A DNA stretch of 19,569 nucleotides from Euryarchaeota archaeon UBA182 (lineage in GTDB: Archaea > Thermoplasmatota > Poseidoniia > Poseidoniales > Thalassarchaeaceae). Positions within the stretch are counted from its first letter, which is position 1; each line of letters opens with the position of its first letter. This document shows, one piece after another, positions 1-5,979 of this stretch. The notes beneath the pieces were generated by a model. The model did no database searches and was not told the DNA's origin. It was given only the letters and a program-made list of their open reading frames with translations. Both the position numbers and the translations under genes were made by a program. The DNA lies in assembly GCA_002495675.1 (NCBI GenBank), contig DAGH01000011.1, positions 21,566 through 41,134 on the forward strand. The letters are read 5' to 3'.

Positions 1-312
1 GGAAGGTATCATCGATTTCGCCACCTGACATTGCCACAACTCATGCCAGCTCTGGTCCCACTGTCACTTCTGGGCATGATCTGGACGTTCAATTTGTTCC
101 ACGTAATATTCCTGATGACGGGAGGTGGCCCAGATCGCTTCTATGGTGAGCCAGGCGTCACCGACATTCTCGTCACTTTCGTTTATGACGTCGCCTTCAT
201 CGATGGCGAATACGGGCTGGGTGCGGCGTGGTCGGTGGTCATTTTCCTGATGCTAATCATCTTCAGTACCGCATATCTCGTGGTGACTAAAGGAGGGGAG
301 GTAGATGGATGA
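1..312 (+). CDS. Sugar ABC transporter permease, MalF type (5' partial)
   Basis: C-terminal ~103 residues of an inner-membrane permease of the carbohydrate uptake (CUT1) ABC family. The reading frame is open from base 1, so the start lies outside the window. The visible part begins just after the EAA loop that contacts the ATPase, with the typical ITLP-like stretch (HLTLPQLMPAL), then a TM helix, the family-typical FNLFHVIFLMTGGGP segment, and a last TM helix (AAWSVVIFLMLIIFSTAYLVV). The GGGP motif followed by a short periplasmic loop is characteristic of MalF/UgpA-type partners. Its stop overlaps the start of the MalG-type gene (ATGA), so the two subunits are probably translated together as a heterodimer. 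The sugar transported cannot be read from this fragment; the downstream alpha-glucosidase suggests an alpha-glucoside. Confidence 0.88.
   Translation, partial: GRYHRFRHLTLPQLMPALVPLSLLGMIWTFNLFHVIFLMTGGGPDRFYGEPGVTDILVTFVYDVAFIDGEYGLGAAWSVVIFLMLIIFSTAYLVVTKGGEVDG
292..301 (+). promoter_or_regulatory. Strong Shine-Dalgarno site for the MalG-type gene
   Basis: GGAGGGGAGG lies inside the last codons of the malF-like gene, 7 nt before the ATG at 309. It supports the 309 start and the ATGA stop/start overlap, a translational-coupling arrangement. It also shows that internal operon genes here use SD-led initiation. Confidence 0.7.
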
Positions 313-1586
313 ATGAGAACCTAGCCACGAAGTGGTGGACACCTGTGAGCCTCCGGGGCGTCGTATCATTCGCCTGGATAAGCCTCCTCATCACATCACT
401 GATGTGCGGAATATCCTGGATGAGGGGCGATGACACTGGGACATCGATGTCCCTGATGGCCCTCATCGCAAACTCAGTAATTGTCTGGATTCTGCCCGAG
501 GATGTACCCGCCCGCCCAGTACCCGAGAAATTCGGTTTATTCGTTGTATGCGGGGCATCCATGAGTGCGCTCTCCATCAATTACCTGTTCCATAGGTCCG
601 GTACCGACATAGGTCTGACGCTGGTAGATTACTGGATGGCATCCCCTTCATTGGTTGTGGGAGCTGCCGCAGTCACAGCCGCGATTAAGTCATCGAGATG
701 GTTCATGGGCAGAGCAACTACGAGTGAGGCACTTGAGGGGTTGGCAAGGACGAAGCGACATACTGGAAGAATAACACAGACAGCAAAGCAAATCGTGCTC
801 CTCCATCTTGGAATTTTCGCAATTTTGCCGCCTATATGGACCATCATGCTATCCCTCTCTCCCGGCAATTCATTGAGCATGGACTTCTCTCTTTCAACTG
901 CGACCCTCGAACACTACCGGAAGATGTGGGAATCAGACCGGTTCTGGGGTTGGCTGTGGAACTCGATCGTAGTTTCCGTCGCAACTACAATTTTCGGATT
1001 AACAGTAGCCTTCCCCGCAGCCTACGGCTTCTCGAGGTACAGGTTCCATGGCCGAAAAATAGGCTTATTCATGTTCCTCATTGTTCAGATGTTCCCAGGC
1101 GCTCTCATCCTCGTCCCATACTTCATCGTCATGAAGGGCTTCGGCTTGCTCAATACATATGTCGGCTTAGTCATCGCATATTCAGTCACTGCCCTCCCTC
1201 TTTGTGTGTGGCTGATGAAGGGGTTCTTCGATACCATACCCAGGGAGTTGGAGGAGGCCGCCAGGGTAGATGGCTGCAGTCAACTACAGATCTTCACGCG
1301 CATCATTTTTCCCCTCTCACTCCCGGCAGTGGCGGTCACATGCCTGTTCTCCTTCCTCGCGGCCTGGAACGAGTATCTCTTAGCTTTGACATTCCTTTCA
1401 GACACTGACAGGTACACCTTGCCAGTTGGCCTAGCATCGATGGTCTCCTCCGCACAGGCTGGAGACTCATACTGGGGTGATTTCGCTGCGGCCTCGATCC
1501 TAATCAGCATCCCTGTAGTACTCTTATTCGTAATGTTCCAGCGATACCTAGTGGATGGCATGGTCGCGGGAGCCGTAAAGGGGTGA
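309..1586 (+). CDS. Sugar ABC transporter permease, MalG type, with extra N-terminal membrane domain
   Basis: Permease subunit of a CUT1 sugar importer. The C-terminal ~265 residues are a standard BPD_transp_1 domain: first canonical helix at about 161-181, helices through 216-237, 251-275, 280-300, 341-360 and 393-415. The EAA loop at 315-339 (EEAARVDG...IIFPLSLP) inserts into the ATPase. At 425 residues it is far longer than the usual ~280-300. The additional ~150 N-terminal residues contain four hydrophobic stretches (about 16-37, 47-63, 74-95, 105-126) followed by a charged linker (about 128-158). I do not recognise this extension. Its position upstream of an otherwise intact permease, with a strong SD and ATGA overlap at 309, argues that it is genuinely part of the protein rather than a mis-chosen start. 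No good alternative start with an SD was seen near residue 150. Confidence 0.9.
   Translation: MNENLATKWWTPVSLRGVVSFAWISLLITSLMCGISWMRGDDTGTSMSLMALIANSVIVWILPEDVPARPVPEKFGLFVVCGASMSALSINYLFHRSGTDIGLTLVDYWMASPSLVVGAAAVTAAIKSSRWFMGRATTSEALEGLARTKRHTGRITQTAKQIVLLHLGIFAILPPIWTIMLSLSPGNSLSMDFSLSTATLEHYRKMWESDRFWGWLWNSIVVSVATTIFGLTVAFPAAYGFSRYRFHGRKIGLFMFLIVQMFPGALILVPYFIVMKGFGLLNTYVGLVIAYSVTALPLCVWLMKGFFDTIPRELEEAARVDGCSQLQIFTRIIFPLSLPAVAVTCLFSFLAAWNEYLLALTFLSDTDRYTLPVGLASMVSSAQAGDSYWGDFAAASILISIPVVLLFVMFQRYLVDGMVAGAVKG
1579..1586 (+). promoter_or_regulatory. Shine-Dalgarno site deciding the MalK start
   Basis: AGGGGTGA overlaps the stop codon of the MalG-type gene. Spacing is 6 nt to the ATG at 1593 but zero to the in-frame TTG at 1587, so 1593 is the preferred start. 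Confidence 0.5.
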
Positions 1587-1592
1587 TTGTCG

Positions 1593-2702
1593 ATGGCCGG
1601 AGTCGGATTTGATGGTGTTTGGAAGGAATATGACAGCGAAAGCATTGCAGTGAAGGACCTAACGATAGAGGTAGAAAGCGGCGAGTTCGTGGTACTGGTG
1701 GGCCCATCAGGCTGTGGCAAGACGACCTCGCTCAGGATGCTCGCTGGGTTGGAGGAGATCACAGAGGGTACCATAACGATCGACGGCGTGGTAGTCAACA
1801 ACCTCCCTCCCAAGGCTAGGGGCATAGGGATGGTGTTCCAATCCTATGCGCTCTACCCCCACATGAGTGTCCAGAAGAACTTGTCATTTGGCCTGCGTAT
1901 GCAGAAGGGGGAGGGGCGCCTGGGAAAGACTGAGATCGACAACAGGGTCTCCGAGGCTGCAGACCTGTTGGGCCTGACGGAATACCTTGACAGACTCCCA
2001 AAAAACCTATCCGGCGGCCAGAGGCAACGCGTCGCGCTAGGAAGGGCACTTGTCAGGCAGCCAAGCGTCTTGTTAATGGACGAGCCCCTGTCAAACCTAG
2101 ATGCGAAACTCAGGAATCAGATGCGGATCGAGCTCCGCCGGCTCCATGAGGAGCTTGGAACAACGACAATCTACGTCACACATGACCAAGTAGAGGCAAT
2201 GACGCTCGCAGACAGGCTCGTCATAATGAACGAGGGAAGGGCCCAACAATTCTCTACACCACTCGAGGCCTATCACAATCCCTCGAACACCTTTGTGGCC
2301 TCGTTCCTTGGAACTCCTCCCATGAACCTGATTGAGGGCGTGGCCTCGGGAGGCGTATTCACATATTCTGGTCAGACAGATGGAAACCCCCCTCTGACAA
2401 GGGAGCTACCAGACCGATACTCCGGCTACGAGGGCCAATGCACCCTTGGATTCCGACCTGAAAACACTGGACTAAAGATTGGCGAGGAAGGTGGGAAATT
2501 CAGCATCGCAGGATTCGAATCCCTTGGCTCCGAGACCGTGGTCCACCTCGATCATGGGGAATTGAGAATCTCAGCAGTGTGGCACAGGCCCGGTCCAGAG
2601 GCGAATCACCAGATCACCGACAGAAAAACTTCAGTGAAGGTGGTCGTGGAAGAACCAGACATCAGGCTCTTTGACGAGAATGGCATCGCGGTACGACTCT
2701 GA
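1593..2702 (+). CDS. Sugar ABC transporter ATP-binding protein, MalK/UgpC type
   Basis: Cytoplasmic ATPase that drives the MalF/MalG-type permease pair. All nucleotide-binding motifs are intact: Walker A GPSGCGKTT (37-45), Q-loop region FQSYALYPHMSV, signature LSGGQ (139-143), Walker B VLLMDEP with D163/E164, D-loop SNLDAKLR and H-loop His197 (THDQVEAMT). The sequence YALYPHMSV and the C-terminal ~135-residue OB/TOBE-type regulatory domain (with the GFRPE motif) place it in the MalK/UgpC/MsmK group rather than among peptide or metal importers. Length (369 aa) is normal. The stop of the upstream permease lies 7 nt before the ATG. An in-frame TTG at 1587 is possible but would have no spacing to the SD. 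Eleven bases separate its stop from the glucosidase gene, indicating one operon. Confidence 0.93.
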   Translation: MAGVGFDGVWKEYDSESIAVKDLTIEVESGEFVVLVGPSGCGKTTSLRMLAGLEEITEGTITIDGVVVNNLPPKARGIGMVFQSYALYPHMSVQKNLSFGLRMQKGEGRLGKTEIDNRVSEAADLLGLTEYLDRLPKNLSGGQRQRVALGRALVRQPSVLLMDEPLSNLDAKLRNQMRIELRRLHEELGTTTIYVTHDQVEAMTLADRLVIMNEGRAQQFSTPLEAYHNPSNTFVASFLGTPPMNLIEGVASGGVFTYSGQTDGNPPLTRELPDRYSGYEGQCTLGFRPENTGLKIGEEGGKFSIAGFESLGSETVVHLDHGELRISAVWHRPGPEANHQITDRKTSVKVVVEEPDIRLFDENGIAVRL

Positions 2703-2713
2703 GGAGCAAAGAC

Positions 2714-4321
2714 ATGACCTCTGAGGGCCATTGGCATTCCGCAGTCGTCTATCAGGTCTATTGGCGGTCTTTCAAGGATGGAAACGGTGATGGAATAGGG
2801 GATTTAAAGGGGCTCAGATCCAAGATCGGTTACCTCTCATCACTTGGGGTCGATGCCATATGGTTGAATCCAACCTATCCCTCCCCCCAAGGGGATCACG
2901 GGTATGATGTCTCCAATTATTTCGACGTCGACCCTCTCTTTGGGACATTGGAAGAACTCGAGCAGGCAATCGACGAGTTCCACGATCATGGAATGGCTGT
3001 CCTCCTGGACATCGTCCCCAATCACGTATCTTCCCAGCATCCCTGGTTCATATCGGCAAAGGAGGGGGGCCATGGCCACGAAGCTGAGTCTAGGTTCATC
3101 ATTAGACAGGGCAAGGGGGACAGTGGGGGAATCCCCCCGAATGACTGGAAAAGCGTGTTTGGCGGACCAGCATGGTCCAAATTTCCCACCGAGGCAGGCA
3201 GACCTCAACGTTGGTACCTGCATATGTTCGATGAGTGTCAACCAGACTTGAACTGGGAGAATCCCGACGTCCACGAAAGGTTCGAAAAAATTCTAGAGCA
3301 CTGGTATGAGCTGGGCGTCGACGGGTTCAGGATCGATGTCGCTCATGGGCTCTACAAGGCACCGGGACTTCCTCAAATCGAGACATTCGCGGGGAATTGG
3401 TCCGCATGCTGGGACCAGCCTGAGGTCCATGAGGTGTACAGGAGATGGAGGAAGATTTCCAACAACTACGACCCAAGGCGGTTTCTCATAGGCGAGATTC
3501 ACACATCCTCCAGGGAACGACTCTTGGAGTATGTGGGAGAGGACCAGTTGGATGCCGCGTTCGACTTCTCCTTCCTACATCAGCCCTGGTCTGCAGAGGG
3601 GTTTGTTGAGAGGATAATTGAAAACCTCCAATTTGCGGATGAAACGAATTCGCCCCCGGTCTGGACCCTTTCAAATCATGACGAGACTCGCCATTGGAGT
3701 CGATACGGCACTGACCCAGAGGGCAAGCCGATCGATTTCGTTGAAACCTCAACTAGATACAGGTCCCTCATATCTCTGATGTTAGCTCTACCTGGGAGAA
3801 TCTTCCTGTTCAACGGCGAGGAACTCGGACTGCCCCAAGCAGAGGTGCCTGATGAATCAAGGCAGGATCCTGCATTTTTTCGTCAGCCCCCTGAATCAGA
3901 CTACAAGGGGAGGGATGGGTGCCGCGTACCCATCCCTTGGGAAAAGGAGGAAGAAAATGCAGGATTTTCGACCGGAGAACCATGGTTGCCGATGCCAAGA
4001 AACTGGCACCTGTATTCTGTCGATGCACAAGACGAAGATTCAGGCTCCATGCTCAACTATTACAGGGACCAGATCCGCATGAGGAAGTCTCATGAGTGGA
4101 TGGGTCTGGGTCAGGTCTCACAGCTGAGTTCAGATGACGGACTGCTTTCCTTCGTCAAATCGAGGGGCCAAGACAAGGTCATGGTAGCATTGAATTTCAA
4201 TGGTATACCCATGCAAATGCCGAGGGGGGAGATCCTGTTCCGGAGCGGTGCATGTTTCAGTGAGGACCCCCAGCTGGAGCCGGGAGAAATAGTGTTTCTA
4301 CTCCTCCATGAAGGGGTATGA
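2714..4321 (+). CDS. GH13 alpha-glucosidase (oligo-1,6-glucosidase/maltase type)
   Basis: Glycoside hydrolase family 13 enzyme of 535 residues with no signal peptide, so it is likely cytoplasmic and acts on the sugar brought in by the adjacent ABC importer. Conserved blocks in order: YQVYWRSFKDGNGDGIGDL near the N terminus, region I DIVPNH (about 96-101), region II GFRIDVAHG with nucleophile Asp208, region III FLIGEIH with acid/base Glu261, region IV SNHDETR with Asp323, then a C-terminal beta domain ending near LLLHEGV. The layout with a full B-domain and the YRSFKDGNGDGIGDL-type start resembles alpha-glucosidases, oligo-1,6-glucosidases and trehalose-6-phosphate hydrolases. The exact linkage (alpha-1,4 or alpha-1,6, trehalose, sucrose) is not decidable by eye. 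The 3' end overlaps the convergent P5C dehydrogenase gene by 24 nt. Confidence 0.92.
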   Translation: MTSEGHWHSAVVYQVYWRSFKDGNGDGIGDLKGLRSKIGYLSSLGVDAIWLNPTYPSPQGDHGYDVSNYFDVDPLFGTLEELEQAIDEFHDHGMAVLLDIVPNHVSSQHPWFISAKEGGHGHEAESRFIIRQGKGDSGGIPPNDWKSVFGGPAWSKFPTEAGRPQRWYLHMFDECQPDLNWENPDVHERFEKILEHWYELGVDGFRIDVAHGLYKAPGLPQIETFAGNWSACWDQPEVHEVYRRWRKISNNYDPRRFLIGEIHTSSRERLLEYVGEDQLDAAFDFSFLHQPWSAEGFVERIIENLQFADETNSPPVWTLSNHDETRHWSRYGTDPEGKPIDFVETSTRYRSLISLMLALPGRIFLFNGEELGLPQAEVPDESRQDPAFFRQPPESDYKGRDGCRVPIPWEKEEENAGFSTGEPWLPMPRNWHLYSVDAQDEDSGSMLNYYRDQIRMRKSHEWMGLGQVSQLSSDDGLLSFVKSRGQDKVMVALNFNGIPMQMPRGEILFRSGACFSEDPQLEPGEIVFLLLHEGV

Positions 4322-5914
4322 CCAGTCATGTGGCGGGTTGAACGTTCTCTTTATTGATCTAGGAGAGATCCACCTCAGGAGGTTCAATGGCCCTCCCGCC
4401 TTGTCGTTCGTCCCACTGGCACGTGCCCCTCCGAACGGCTGCTGGGCCACAACAGCCCCAGTGGGCTTGTCATTTATGTAGAAGTTTCCAGCTGAGAATC
4501 TAAGGGCATTGGCTGCAGTTTCGACGTCCTCATCGTTTGATGCGAAGATCGACCCTGTCAACGCATACGGAGAGCCCTTGTCGCAAGTCTCCAAGACCTC
4601 CTCGAAGTTGCCATCTTCATAGATGAACACGGTTAGGACAGGACCGAAGATCTCGTCAACCATGGTCTCTGAGTTTGGGTCCTCTGTAACGATCACGGTG
4701 GGCTCAATAAACCAGCCGCTTGATCCATCGGATCCGCCCCCTATGAAAACCTCGCAAGTCTCCCTCTTCGCTGCTCTGTCAATATACCCGTTGATTTTGT
4801 CAAAGGCCCGCTGGTCTATGACTGCAGTCATGAAGTTCGTGAAATCAAGTGCGTCCCCCATTTTGATCTTGGAAACCTCATCTGAGAACCTTGATGATAT
4901 GTTAGACCAAACCGAGGAGGGGATGTAGGCCCTGCTTGCCGCTGAGCACTTCTGACCCTGAAACTCGAATGCTCCTCTCAAAAGTGCTACTAGGAGAGCC
5001 TCCTCATCACACTCTGGATGCGCCACGATGAAGTCCTTTCCCCCAGTCTCACCGACTATCCGAGGATAAGACCGGAAGATGTCCAGAGATTGCCCTATTC
5101 TCTTCCATAGGCCTTGGAAGGTATCTGTGGAGCCAGTGAAGTGGAGACCGGCAAAATCTGGGTTGGACATTGCGACTTCCGACACATCAGGCCCAGAACA
5201 TGGAACGAAATTAATGACACCAGGTGGCAGGCCAGCCTCCATCATCAGGCGCATCAATACATAGTTTGAGTGGTATGAGTTCCTACTCGGCTTCCACACA
5301 GACGTGCAACCGACTATCGCTGGAGCGCTGGGAAGGTTGGCAGCGATGCTTGAGAAGTTGAATGGCGTGATCGACAGAACAAACCCTTCCAGTGGACGTA
5401 TCTCTGTTGAGTTCAGAACCCCATCTGGGGATACTAGGGGCTGTAACTGGTCGTGAAACCCTCTGGCATAGTGGCAGTTGAACCTCCAGAAGTCAATCAA
5501 CTCGCAGGCGGCGTCTATCTCCGCCTGATAAGCGGTTTTCGATTGGTTCAACATCGTCGAGGCGTTGGAACGCATTCGCCAAGACCCCGCCAATAGATCG
5601 GCGCATTTCTCGAATATGGAACACCGTTGCTCTAGACCGATATCAATCCAATTTTCTTGGGCTTTTACCGCCGCCTCGCATGCTTGGGCTATCTCCTTTT
5701 TTCCCGCAAGGTGAACATGGGCCAGCACGTGTCCGTGGTCATGTGGAATCACCTGTTTGACGATATTTCCGGTTCGGACTTCCTTGCCTGCAATAATGCA
5801 GGGTATGTCTGTCACGGTGCCCATTTGCAAGTTGAGCTCTTCTTTCAGCGCTTTCCGCTCCCAACTACCTTTGGCGTATGACAGTACTGGCTCGTTCGTG
5901 GGGTGGTCAGGCAT
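4298..5914 (-). CDS. 1-pyrroline-5-carboxylate dehydrogenase (ALDH4A1-like)
   Basis: NAD-dependent aldehyde dehydrogenase that oxidises glutamate-gamma-semialdehyde (open form of P5C) to glutamate, the second step of proline catabolism. The N-terminal NEPVLSYAKGSWERKAL signature is characteristic of the eukaryote/Bacteroidetes-type stand-alone P5CDH. Catalytic Glu289 (VGETGGK) and Cys323 (GQKCSAAS) are 34 residues apart, as in ALDH4A1. The coenzyme-site FTGST and the late EIFGPVLTVFIY, FYINDKPTGAVV and PFGGARASGTNDKAG segments are present. The length of 538 aa fits the family. The frame could start earlier (ATG at 5944 or GTG at 5959, adding 10 or 15 residues); none has an SD, and 5914 was chosen because it falls a few residues before the conserved NEPVLSY. 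No proline dehydrogenase is visible nearby. Convergent overlap of 24 nt with the glucosidase gene. Confidence 0.93.
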   Translation of the reverse strand: MPDHPTNEPVLSYAKGSWERKALKEELNLQMGTVTDIPCIIAGKEVRTGNIVKQVIPHDHGHVLAHVHLAGKKEIAQACEAAVKAQENWIDIGLEQRCSIFEKCADLLAGSWRMRSNASTMLNQSKTAYQAEIDAACELIDFWRFNCHYARGFHDQLQPLVSPDGVLNSTEIRPLEGFVLSITPFNFSSIAANLPSAPAIVGCTSVWKPSRNSYHSNYVLMRLMMEAGLPPGVINFVPCSGPDVSEVAMSNPDFAGLHFTGSTDTFQGLWKRIGQSLDIFRSYPRIVGETGGKDFIVAHPECDEEALLVALLRGAFEFQGQKCSAASRAYIPSSVWSNISSRFSDEVSKIKMGDALDFTNFMTAVIDQRAFDKINGYIDRAAKRETCEVFIGGGSDGSSGWFIEPTVIVTEDPNSETMVDEIFGPVLTVFIYEDGNFEEVLETCDKGSPYALTGSIFASNDEDVETAANALRFSAGNFYINDKPTGAVVAQQPFGGARASGTNDKAGGPLNLLRWISPRSIKRTFNPPHDWSYPFMEE

Positions 5915-5979
5915 GGGACCACACGGGCGGGATCCATCTAACATCGTTGCGCATGCCACGAAAACGCCAAACAGGCATT

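Noticed and set aside
836..1408. 190-residue plus-strand frame inside the MalG-type gene
   Set aside because: Out-of-frame shadow of a clearly recognisable permease; no domain or plausible start.
1280..1825. 181-residue minus-strand frame across the MalG/MalK junction
   Set aside because: Antisense to conserved motifs of two real genes, including Walker A; composition is that of a shadow frame.
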